Assembly (NCBI GenBank): GCA_022113835.1
Contig: JAILWY010000009.1
Coordinates: 5,865,501 to 5,929,500, forward strand
Direction: 5' to 3'
From: Atopsyche davidsoni
Lineage: Eukaryota > Arthropoda > Insecta > Trichoptera > Hydrobiosidae
Length of the DNA stretch: 64,000 nucleotides
The notes under the pieces were generated by a model. It saw nothing but the letters and a program-made list of their open reading frames with translations. It was not told the DNA's origin and ran no database searches. The position numbers and the translations under genes are program-made. Numbering within the stretch: the stretch's first letter is position 1; every line of letters begins with the position of its first letter. This document shows, piece by piece, positions 35,108 through 47,200 of this stretch.

Positions 35108-38100
35108 ATGTCATGTGAAAGCGGAATATTGCAAAATTGTGAAAGAAAAATGGCACGCCAGAACGGAATAGTTCAGCCACTTTTGACAGGTAAATATGAT
35201 ACGTTTTTTTCTCTACGTTGGTCTGCCGTTGAAGAGGGAAATTTGAATATTATTATTGTCCAAATTTGAGTTTGCAACTACGTACTTGCAGTTGAATTTG
35301 ATAAATATTTTTTATTTTTAGATCTTTATCAAATAACTATGGCGTATGCCTACTGGAAGTCGGGAAAAATAGACGATGTCGCCGTGTTTGATTTGTTTTT
35401 TCGCAACAATCCGTTCCAAGGAGAATTTACAATTTTTGCTGGCTTGGAAGAATGCTTGAAATTCTTGGAGAATTTTCATTACTCAGATAGTGGTGAGTAC
35501 TTTTACAAAGTTTCATTGCAGTTGTTCATCTCTTTTCATAAAAATATAATGTGCTCCGTTTTACTTTCCGTGTTTTAGATATTACATATTTAATCCAGAC
35601 CTTACCCGAGTCGATTGAACCGGAGTTTTTCGGTTATCTGAGGCAATTGACATGCAGAGAGGTAACCGTGAGTGCAATCGAGGAGGGGTCTGTTTCGTTT
35701 CCAAGGTAACGCTCCGATATAATGATTTATTACCGCTGATATTTTGTTCGTAGTTGTAAGTTTGTGTATTGTCAAGAGGTTCCCAAGTCATTTAATAAAC
35801 AAGCATGAAACTTCAAATTTTTCACAGTTTTATTTGTATTATTGTTGCTGTTTTGTAATGAAATAAATACAGGAGCTCAAAAGATGAAAATGTTTAACAA
35901 ATTTCAAATTCAAGGCAAAAACTTATGTTTTATTATTAAAAGCTTATTGACATAGATTCTGACATGTCGGTTATGTATTTGTTTTTTATTTTTAATTTGA
36001 GTTTACATATGACATGTATTTCTCTATTTTACTTATTTATAGAAAACAAGTTCACATCCTATAATAAAAATATTCTCAAATAAAACTTTCATTATTAAAA
36101 TCTTATACCTAGATTCTTTGATTATCCAAGCTATTTTTCTGGCAGAAGAATCGGTCATTTCAATTAACTTCATAAACCTACGTAGCTTGAATCGCTAATG
36201 CCTGACCTTGATAGTTTATAAACAATTTAGGTATCAGCAAATTGTGGTAGATTAAAAAATGTGTACTTTAATATATATTAATTCCTCCTAATTTTAGAGT
36301 GCCACTTTTACGCGTGGAAGGTCCCTTGATTATCACTCAGCTTTTGGAAACCACTTTACTCACACTTGTCAACTATGCTAGGTAAGGATATTAAAATTGA
36401 GAAAAAACTCAATATTTTATCGCATGGATATATATATAGTAATACCCCGCTTTATTTGACCACGTTATGCGCGGTTTCACTATAACGCGAATTTCGCGTT
36501 AAACTGCCTTATATTATGCGAATTTCTTAATTTAAGAATGTATATGAACATAATTTAGTCATTGACTTCTCTTAACAATTAAAAACAGCGTTGGGTGTTA
36601 TGAACATATTTTACAAGAACGTAAAAGAAACGCTACCCAAAAGGCAATAGATGTATTTTTCAGTAAAAATAACATGTAATATTGCATAAAGTGTTCTTAG
36701 AAGTAAAGTGATTGATTCAAATGATTCGTATTTTTTTGTATTAAGTTTTGACTATGTATTTATGTTTAATCGTAAACCCCGATATACGCGAATTTCATTT
36801 AACGCAATTTTTTCCGGAACGTATCCCTCGCGTAAAGTGGGGTATTACTTGGTTGGCATTATCAAACAGAGTGTTCTCACTTCACTCTGTTTGATAATGC
36901 CAACGTGAAAGGTTGGCAAAACCGGTCACAAATAAAAACGAACATGTGGAAAATCACTCAAGTATTTTACTCAAAAATATTAAAATGGGATTCCACCAAG
37001 TACTCTCTGTCAAAAATATTGAATTTCGTATATATATATATGTTAATGTTTCCCGGTAAATAGTCAGTATTCCATTGATGTTGAGTTATCAACTCAATAT
37101 TTAGGTAATTGATCATATGAAACGACAAGAAAGATCTTGGTTTTTTGTTTTGGATAGTGTTGTCCCACTGGTGTAGTGAAATTATTTTTCCAGTATTTTT
37201 CTAGTGTGTATGAATCGATTACCAAAATCAACAATAAGTATGTTTCGATGAAATGATCCATTTCATACTTTTTTTAAAATTATTTTATTTTTTTATTTTT
37301 CATTTTTGTAACATTTTGAAATTTACTGCACTTCATCGTTATGTAATATATATATAAGCACTGCCCAAAATAATTATATTGTATGACTGTACTAAAGTAA
37401 TTTGTAAAATCTCTTGGTCACTTTATTATACCTACCCACTTAAATTGACATTTATGTCTATCTTTTCATTATGGCTTATGAAATATTTTACAATATAGGG
37501 TAGGCTTAGATTGCATCTGCATAATGTTAGTTTATAATAATAATGAAATAATGTGTGTTTGCTTTAGTTTAATGGCTACAAATGCTGCTCGATACCGGAT
37601 GGTGGCTGGCAAGAATATTTCCCTGCTTGAATTTGGTTTACGAAGAGCTCAAGGGCCTGATGGTGGTCTGTCAGCATCCAAGTATTCATATGTTGGTGAG
37701 TATTCTTACACCCATAAAACTTACTTCATATTTACTGATATGTTGAATATGACCTAGAGATATTTCATTAAGTTTTTTAATCTAAAAACACATTCACCTC
37801 CACGTATTGAATAGAATGTATTGTAATGTCTTCTCTCTAAATAATTTTAAATGTTATATTTTGAAGTTTAGTAATGCCTTGTCAGAGTTGTCAGAATTTA
37901 CAAAACTTTTTAGCTGTTGAAGTTTATTTCAAGTTTTACATTTAAAAACAAGAGAAGTATTTGAAAGTTTTATCTGCAATGCTACAATACAAAGTTTTGT
38001 GTTTTGTGAACGCTTAGACTATAACTTACCTGCCGTAACATTGGAAGAAGCCATTTCATTTTTAATATTATACCTGATTCGTTAAATAGCAGTCTTTATG

Positions 38101-41100
38101 TTTGTGTTTTCAGATAGATTGCAAAATATTATTTAAAATGAAGTATAAAATTTCATATCATATTATTCCGAAAGATTTAATTTGACAGTGGCATGAATGA
38201 GCTTAAATGTTTATTGCTTTAGTCTATTTCATGGAATTCTCAGACTGCTTGAAAGAAATCAACCCATCATTCTTTATTATCTTTCATGTTGGAATATTAC
38301 TAGGAATGTAGCATCATTAATGATAATAATTTTCAAATTAAATCAAACTTTTCTATATTGTGATAAAACAAAAGACTTACATTTCAAGGAGTCGTTGAGA
38401 TTTTATAAAAAAAAGTTTCAGAACAACATTTCTCATAAAAAATGTAACATATACCCACACGGAACAATAAACTGTTAAGTAACTTGGCTTGAATAGTAAG
38501 GTAGTTTTTCAGAAGTGGTAATATACATACGATATACATATACATGTGTAACATTTATTCTGTTCTCATATCAGTAAATAAACCTTTATGGATAACAAAT
38601 TTTCGGCAAAAGTAAAGTGAAACTAGACTAATAAAAGTTTGATACCGCATTTTCGTAAGACATAAATAATATGCCATAATCCTTTATCACGCAATGAAAG
38701 TTTGGGTGGAAGGAGGGCTCCTTTGTCTATTGATTTGAGTAGATTAGTTTTTCAGGCGGTGCCAGGCACCGACCCACCCCGATACACCATCAACATTCAC
38801 TGGAGGTTTTTTGTTGTCTTATTTCCTTACACGTCGGAAACTTTGAATTGCAGGCTTTACTAGAATGAGTTATGTTTCCCATTAGGTTTAGTGGTTTTTG
38901 CTTAGCAACCCATTGTTAAATTGCCTTTGATTCTGTGACCTTGAACTCTACTAGTAAATGGATTACATGTTTGGTATAAGAGCAGTGATCACTTTTTGAA
39001 TTCAAGGTTTGATTGAGGTTTACTTGATAAGAAATTTTAATTTATTTAAATTTTTTAAAATAAAACACATTGTATTGGAAATTGATGTACTTGCGCATCG
39101 TAAATTTAATATTCAAACTTATTTAAATATATCATGACATGTAGATAAAAAAAATTATCATATAAATTTTATTCAAGCTAGGTCGATAAAGATTTGTTCT
39201 GACATAATGTGTGAGTATGAATAAAATTAAAAAATATATATATAAGTATATGATACATTCTTGTTATCTCGAAAAATATTTTGTATTTGTACATCAAGAA
39301 TGTTTGCAGACTTTTTGGAATTATAGTTTATTGTATCATAGTATATATTTCTTCTTAGAGTGTATCACATTTGTATTTGACATCACCAACATCTTTAATT
39401 TGATTATTAATAATAGATAGATAAAAATAACCTGAGAAGGTTACTGAATTTGACCTTCATTGTAGATAAAATTGAGTACGCAAAAATGAAGTGCGAATTT
39501 TGCCAATGAATCATTTCTTTTCTTTAAACATAAATGACTTACAAGCATAAAATAAATATTTATAATGTTTGTAAACATAGAGTGAGTACGAATTAGATTT
39601 TTAGCTGGTGATCAGAAAAGTATCAAATAATTATTTTAAAGTAAATAAACAATTAACTTTTAATTAAAGTAATTAGCGATTATCGATATCTTATCGTGGT
39701 CAAAAATATGTATTGAAGAGTTAGAATGATTTTTGCATCATTCTGACGTATATGATAATATATCAATATTGACATAAGCGGTTTTATTGATAAGATATCA
39801 TATCTGTTAATATATAATACTATTTTTCACATTTTCTACCAGAATTAATCTAACTGTAGTAGTATGAAATTACTGGGTATCACAATAAGTTCGGGTAGAT
39901 TTTAATCTATTGTTATTTATGTGGATTTTGTTTCCATCTATTCAGACTTGACAAATGCCAAATAAACACATGAAAAATGTATCATGCAAACTTTTTCGTT
40001 ACATCAATTTTTTTAAAAAAAAACTTAAATTTAAAATATTTCAATTTGATAATGGTTTGTGTGCATTAACACATATTCCATATATAAATTGACAAAGATT
40101 TTATTTTTCGACTAAGTATTCAAAATGATGTCAACCTATTCTCATTTAAATACTGTGCTAATAAACCTTGTAATGCTAATATTTTTCAAAGCTTTCATTA
40201 TCTCTTCCAGTATTTACATTGCATTGTTTTGAGTAATATCTTCTATTGTGTTTTAATGTAGTCACAAAACAAATGATCATTATTTCCTAGAAAGTTAGAA
40301 TCTTTCATACCAAGTCTAAAGTGAATCAGTCATTTTTTTGTGACAAGCAACTTTTAATCTTTTATTTATTTTGATAAAAAAAATATTTTCAGGTGGGTTT
40401 GATGGAACGAGTAATGTTCTCGCTGGAAAACTTTTCAATATTCCTGTGAAAGGGACCCACGCTCACGCTTACATAACTTCATTTTCCACTCTGGAGGACC
40501 TGAGAGTGGCTATACTGCCTCACAGCGAGAGCAAACAACCTTTCAATCTTCTAGAACTTGCTGTGAACTGGAGACATAAGATATCCTCTCTATTGGATGT
40601 GTCTCCCGAAGAAGCCAACGATGGGGAGTTTGCGGCTCTCATCTCGTATGCTGTGGCCTTCCCGAATGGCTTCACTGCCCTCGTGGACACGTATGATGTG
40701 AAGAGGTATCACTTTAACGGCACGCCGCTGCGGCAATGCACAGTGCCTCGACATGATAACGACCATAAACAGAGGCGATGTTACCTCGACAAGTGCAACT
40801 GTCAGAAAATTAATTTTTATTCGTACACTGCCGAGTTGATCAAGAGGTAATGTGATAAATGGAAGGGCTCTATGGGATATTGCATTTTTTGCCATCATAT
40901 GTTGTGCCGTACTTTTGGGTTCTTTATTACAGTACTTATAGGACAGTTGCTGACAAGGTCCAAATAGGTCTATGCCCTTATATTTTCCAAAAAATAAATC
41001 CTAGTTTGTTTTTAAATATCATAGTTTTTATGAATATTTAAAAATAAATAAAACAAAGAAAGTCGACAGTCAAAAGTGTTGTCAAATCCTAAAGCCAAGT

Positions 41101-44100
41101 TCTTATTGAAAAATGCCACAAATAAGGTTGCTTTTTAAAAATGATTATATATAGATATAATTTAGGTACACATAAAATATTTTTACAAAAAAAGATGAAT
41201 GCTATTAATGCAGTATTATTAACATTATCTAACACAATACATTTTATCACTATACAATCCTATATGTCAGATTTGAGTACTGTCCGTTGTATAGTTATAC
41301 GACACCAAAACAAATTACAATTCATAAAAAATATTTTGGTGCTTACATTGATTGATTACAGTGCCAATTTATATTATAATATATTATTTTTAATTTGCAT
41401 AGCTAATTTATTGATAAAGACTTAATTAAATAATTTGATCAATTTGTTTTGAAGTATTTAAGTATAAAAATGCAATTCATATAATTAATTTGTAGTAGTA
41501 AGTGTATATTTTTACGTGCATTTCTGATTGTGCATGATTATGTACATCAAATTATCTTTATCGCAAATGAAGTAATAATTTAATTATTCAATTTTTAATA
41601 TGTAGCTTACTCATCATGACTCGTACATCACAAACATTGACTGTACAGCACTTACATATTCAACGTTTCTCTTCTACCATAAGTAAGGGTGTCAAATTTT
41701 ACTTTCTTAATTATAATTTGCACAGATGTCAACAGCCAGCCACCAATAATCAAGTACATTCCCGATTGCTAATCCTACTAATGTTTTCGGGTCAACTCCA
41801 GATCGAGCATGTCTTTATCAAACGTTCATAACTCCCCAAGCCAAAAACGTTTGTTATTTCAACATGGTTTTAGATATCCAAATCACCATCTTACGTTTGA
41901 TTCATGGAGAGTAGTGTTCACGTGTCCATGGCAGCCCAACTCTGTAATATTGCATAAGTATTGATCAAATACATTTACTCTGATGCAGCGTCGATTACTA
42001 TTTCATATGCTCAATGAATCTTGACAACTCAGCGGTTTGTATAAATTAAAATTGATTGTCTCACAGTAGCTGTTGTATGCGGTATTAGAGGCTTCTACCC
42101 TATGCACACAGATCGCTTTGAAATGTATATTTTCTATGCTTTTCTTTATATTCGTAATAACAAGAGTCTCTCTTTGACTGCATGTCATGTATAGTGTTAG
42201 ACATGCCTGCAAATATCATTGTATATATACCTACATCCGTGTAAAAGATATGTCCATCATACTAAAACAAGGCTCTTTGACCCTTTTCATTCTTGGGTGA
42301 CTGATACTGTTACCTTAATGTTCATTAAAAAAATAATACATTTTATCCTTTAGATAGTTACTGTATTCTGTGGATTATTTATCACTTCTCATTATTCTGC
42401 TCATGTACCATTTTTAACATTAATAATTAATTTTTCGAACATGTCTTGTTTGCTTTATTAATTTATGTTGGTTAAGTGGACAAGGCAATTTTGATAAAAA
42501 TAATGAGAGTGCATGTTTGAGTATGTCGCTCACATAGACATTTTATAGTTGAAGTATCAAAGCTACAATTTTCCATGATTCTAATTTAAAATTCTTTTTG
42601 TCAACTGCATTGCAACGATTTGTAAACCAATTTGCCAAGTTTTTTTTTTTATAAAGCTATTTATTTTAAACTAAAATAATTGTATAGTCAGCAAGTAATG
42701 CTATATTTTCTGGGTTTCTAAAGAGTTTTTCTCTCATTTGTGTTGTCAGCTTATTTTTAAGAGAATTGGTATACATTATAAACTACTGTATTCTGTTATA
42801 TTTATATTCCATAAGTGGCTAAGGTTGTGTTGATTACCTTTGATGGCTTTGAACTAACATTGAATTATGTTTTTGTACAGGAGTGGCCTTTTGAACTTCT
42901 GTGCCGTGGCGCTCGCTTTGAATGACGTTGGGTATCGAGCCGTGGGTGTCAGGATTGATAGCGGAGACCTCGCATACCTCTCTGTTCTCTCTAGAAATAC
43001 TTTTGAAAAGATTGCCGAGAAGTTGAACTTACCATGGTTTTCAAAGATGATGATAGTTGCTTCCAATGATATAAATGAAGAAACCATTTTGAGTTTGAAT
43101 GAGCAAGGCCATAAAATCGATTGCTTTGGAATAGGCACTCATTTAGGTAATTTTGACAAACACTAATAAAACTTCATTGTTGAACAGAAGATTTATTGCT
43201 TACATGGTTTTAATGCTCTTATTTAAATTTAGACAATGATTGAATTGTGAATGAAATTCTCTATTTACAGTCACATGTCAAAGGCAACCAGCTTTGGGCT
43301 GCGTTTATAAGCTTGTGCAAATAAATAGCCAACCACGTATCAAATTGAGTCAAGATGTTGGTAAAGTTACCATGCCCGGACATAAAGATGTAAGGAACCT
43401 AAATTATTGAATAAGCATCCTTTTTTATTACATATTGTAAATTAATTGTACATCTAACGGATTTACTTAAATTTTTCAAGGCATACCGGCTTTATGGTGC
43501 TGATGGTCATGCTTTAATTGACCTTCTGCAAAGGTCATCTGAAAATCCACCAGAAATGGGCCAAAAAGTTTTGTGCCGTCATCCATTCCAGGAATCCAAA
43601 AGGGCATATGTCATCCCATCGAGGGTTGAGAAGCTCTACAAGGTATTTAAAGGACAAGCTGAATGTTCTGACAGAATGTAATGTAGTCATATAATTATCT
43701 ATATTTTTATGTGCAGGTTTATTGGAATGGGGGAAAGATCTGTATTCCTTCTCCTCCGCTATCTAAAGTCCGTGAGAGAGTTCAAGATTCACTACGCACA
43801 TTAAGGCAGGATATTAAGAGAAATTTGAATCCTACACCCTATAAGGTACAAAAACCACACAGACTTACAGTGTGTTTAAATTATTAGTACACAGAAAACT
43901 TCAATCATATTATAAGAATTAAATAAATTTATATTTACTTAATAAACTTATCTATTCATTGGAATTAAATAGAGTTTATATCACCACTTTCAACTTTCAA
44001 CTCAAGCCAGGCTTTTAATATTATGGGAGCACTATTATCACACTTGTTAGTCAAATGTCTACCTCTAATGGTATTATTTTAATCACATGCTATTATATTC

Positions 44101-44213
44101 TCTATTGGTATTATTTTAATCAAAATAATTTTCAGGTTGCTGTGAGCGATGATCTCTACAATTTCATCCATGACTTGTGGCTTCAAAATGCCCCTATTGG
44201 AGAATTATCATGA
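35108..44213 (+). CDS. Naprt: Nicotinate phosphoribosyltransferase, eleven exons
   Basis: Makes nicotinic acid mononucleotide from nicotinate, PRPP and ATP, the first step of the Preiss-Handler NAD route in the cytosol. Exons: 35108-35189, 35322-35492, 35579-35705, 36298-36381, 37568-37695, 40393-40705, 42881-43146, 43271-43389, 43481-43642, 43717-43845, 44136-44213. All introns are GT-AG and phases agree, giving 552 residues (human enzyme 538). [14 protein letters not shown] (26-39) is the family N-terminal signature; [13 protein letters not shown] (about 176-188) and KGTHAHA (217-223) follow, with H222 at the position expected for the catalytic histidine. [10 protein letters not shown] and [16 protein letters not shown] form the phosphate-binding end, and NLYNF-like [11 protein letters not shown] closes the protein. 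A second ATG at 35150 (M15) is also possible. A 47-codon longer form of exon 6 is possible (listed separately). No inactivating change is visible. Confidence 0.96.
36438..36849. mobile_element. TIR MITE in NAPRT intron 4 (pogo/Tc1-like ends)
   Basis: The left end agtaataccccgctttat is the reverse complement of the right end rtaaagtggggtattact with one or two mismatches; the element is about 412 bp with no coding capacity. Internal text (cgcgaatttcgcgttaaact and atacgcgaatttcatttaac) repeats the terminal theme. The ends resemble pogo/Tigger-type CAGTAATACCCC termini, which is an inference. A TA lies at its left border. Confidence 0.65.
36852..36904. repeat. Perfect 22-bp inverted repeat
   Basis: gttggcattatcaaacagag-tg at 36852-36873 pairs without mismatch with 36883-36904, leaving a 9-base loop. 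It abuts the right end of the pogo-like MITE and forms the left border of a snapback-family copy. Confidence 0.9.
36874..37030. mobile_element. Partial copy of the snapback MITE family
   Basis: Starting in the hairpin, the text caacgtgaaaggttggcaaa, then accggtcacaaataaaa and aatcactcaagtattttact, follows the right arm of the 32427 element. A second, shifted copy of its end (aagtactctctgtcaaaaat) is appended. Confidence 0.65.
40706..40846 (+). other. Possible alternative extension of NAPRT exon 6
   Basis: After the canonical donor (gtgaagag|gtatca) the frame stays open for exactly 47 codons to a second donor (atcaagag|gtaatg) in the same phase, after which a stop follows at once. Using the second donor would insert 47 residues between DVKR and SGLLNF. 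Known NAPRTs continue directly from DVKR-type to SGL-type sequence, so the short form is the conserved one. The extension has exon-like base composition. Confidence 0.35.
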
Positions 44214-44244
44214 GTGGACAGTGTAGAAGTGATCTGAGATTTTT

Positions 44245-44250
44245 AATAAA
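44245..44250 (+). terminator. Candidate NAPRT polyadenylation signal
   Basis: AATAAA 32 bp after the TGA. A distal signal is also possible because the downstream sequence is AT-rich. Confidence 0.5.
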
Positions 44251-44259
44251 AATACATGA

Positions 44260-47200
44260 GTGTTATCACTTTATATGAGGATATAAAATTTGCGGAATAT
44301 ATAATATGAGCATGAATTATATTCTTCCAAAATCTCTTGATTGCTTCAAACAAAATATTATTTGGCTAAAATATTACCTTACTGGAATTCTAGTCACAGG
44401 GAAGGAAATTGGTCAAACATATTATGCTTATATCACTGTCCTGCTAAGATCTAATTTTGGGATATGGTGATGTTTAATTCACACAAGTCATAGCATTTAT
44501 ACAACAAATTGGCATTTGGAAATTAAAAGATTAATTATAATATATAATTGTTAGTATAAATAGCCTAAATTTTGCAAAGTCGCCTATGGTATTAATTCGG
44601 AGATTCATACTTTGTTACTAAGTAAATGACTCGTCAGATAATATTTTGAACAAACCAAAAGATGTTGCCAGCTAAATATTTGGTTATTGCTTCATTTTAG
44701 TTTTAATTTTAATTTTTATAGCTATATAAAGCAGCTTTACTGTCATATTGTTAGAACTTTCTTAAAGTGGTGGTTATATTCAAGAAATATAATATCATTC
44801 ACATATTATTTAGGTTATCGATGAGAAATATCATCAATTTTTTTTTATAGACATAGGTGGTAATAGAATCCACAATCGCAGCTATTGAAGCTTAGCATAA
44901 TATTTTTTACTACTGTTGTTTATTCACACTGTTGAAAATTTGAATCTTCAAATTTAAGTGTGAAACCTATTTTACCAATTATCTAGATATTATTTAAGCC
45001 CGTAAAAGTTAAAAATGCGGTTTCATTAAATATTTATTATTATTGATAATTACAAGCTACAAAAAATTACTTATCCAGCCAAAAGTTCACACTAAAGTAT
45101 AGAAGTGTACTCACGACTAAAGAGTTAAAATATATTTTCACATTCCAAATTTTTTTTCGGTACATTTTATTATTCTCGTTGCATTAGTTATAGGAGAAAA
45201 ATTTATTGAAGAGATTTTTTTAATGTATAAAATAAAACTAGTTTGTAGTTGAATCCAAGAAATTGAATTAACGATTGATGTAATAAAACCAATAATATAA
45301 GATAGACACTGTTGCATGTTAAGTAAATACAATTTTTTTGTAATGCTTCATACAGCGTCTAGAGAATTCATTTATGTGGAAATTCTTTGATAAGTACATT
45401 TAGATACTACATAAATATATTTGAAACTGACGAATAAAAGTGATGTGCACATATTCTTATAGAAAATTCAATCTACAATATTTTCATTAATCAATTACAC
45501 ACTACAATCCTCTAGAATTAATTTCAACTTAAATAATATGAATAATAAGGAACACATTAATGGTACTGGAATTCATCACTATTACCGACATTTTAGTATT
45601 TTTACAATGGTAATTCAAGCAATAAATAAAAATGCATATCCAGATTTATATTTTAGTGCACGAAATTGGCTTATAATGTCATTGTTTTGCACAAGAGGAC
45701 TATTTTTTATCTCAAATTAATAGCTAAGTAATATATACGTGAAACAAATTTTTAACAACGAATTATGTAACTGAAATTTTTTAAAAACAGCCTTAACAAG
45801 TAACCTATTTTTATTATATTATAACAAATTGTTTATAATTCCAATTATTTGACTCTAGATAATAATCACTGTGCCTTGTCTTTGTTAATAATATAATCTT
45901 AAATAAAATAGTGGAGGTAACACTGGAGTCAGTGCCTTCGATGCATACAGTGTATCTTCTATCGTGTAATTGGAGCAATTTGTGGATTTATCATAATCCA
46001 CTCTAAGTGTTGTAAGTGCTTATCCTTAAATACTATCAATAACTAAACTTGTCATCAGTAAATATGTTGATAGAATTTTATGGTAAGCACATAACCTAAT
46101 TTGGCGCCCCAAGTTATGCCGATCTTATGAATAAAACAATGTATGTATTTTTTAAACATTTTGTAATTAGAAAACGTGAGAAGTTAGAAGTGTTAGATTG
46201 CCCAAAGGAATGTAGATTATTGCTTGCTTGACGCTTTTGTTTATCCTTTTTGTTTTATCCTTAAAAAAAGAAACTATTTTTTTATGGAAGATTTGTTCAA
46301 TCTCTATTTTTTGTGGCGTTTTAACGGCATACCATAATTATTGGATTTTAAATGTAACAGAGTCAAGTCTTAAATTGCTGGTAAATATGATAGAATTAAT
46401 CCCACTTAATCAAAACTGATCTAGTACAATGGAATTTTGAAATGTTTCAATGAAAAACATTGATTCAGTAAAACAAAGTATGCCATATTCTGATAGTGAA
46501 AAAGAAAAATTGTAATAATATTGTTAAAATGAGTAAAGAAGCCCTGATAAAATTTTTCACACCAGCAAATGATTGTTTTGTGAACAGTGAATGATTAAAA
46601 ATTTAAATGTTTAAATTCTAGCAGTAAAAGAGCTGTGCCATTAGATATAGGATAGTTTTTGATAATTGTTTTGTAGCAAACTTCTTAGAAGTCTATTTTA
46701 TGTTGAAAATTATATATTAATCAGATTATTTATTACATTGCCTTCTATATGCAGCCTCGATAAAAACAAAATAATGAATTTGCTATAAATGGATGTATTA
46801 GTCAGCATACATATAAATGTTGTTATTTGTTAGATTTATAGGTTCTGGTCTGAATAATGCACAATTTTGGATAAATAAATGTAACAAAGCCTTATAATAA
46901 TTATCAATCTTATATAAATAATAAAAATAAAGATTATCATTTTTTAAAGCTGTAAGAGTATAATTATTATTTATCCGAGTACATACAGATGTTGAGAAAT
47001 ACAATTAGAAAAAATAATTCAACCGAACATGTTTTTTTATTCTTAATATTTTTAATAGATTTCTACAAATATTTGTAACAACTTTATTTTTTTTAGGTCA
47101 TAATTTGATATACAAAATATAAGGATCTTTATATTTTATATTAATATATTTTATATAAAACAGCTGTTATATTAATTATTATAAAAAGTAATATGATCTT

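Noticed and set aside
38757..38771. Small perfect palindrome cggtgcc-a-ggcaccg in NAPRT intron 5
   Set aside because: Too short to support a function; no repeat family or neighbouring signal.
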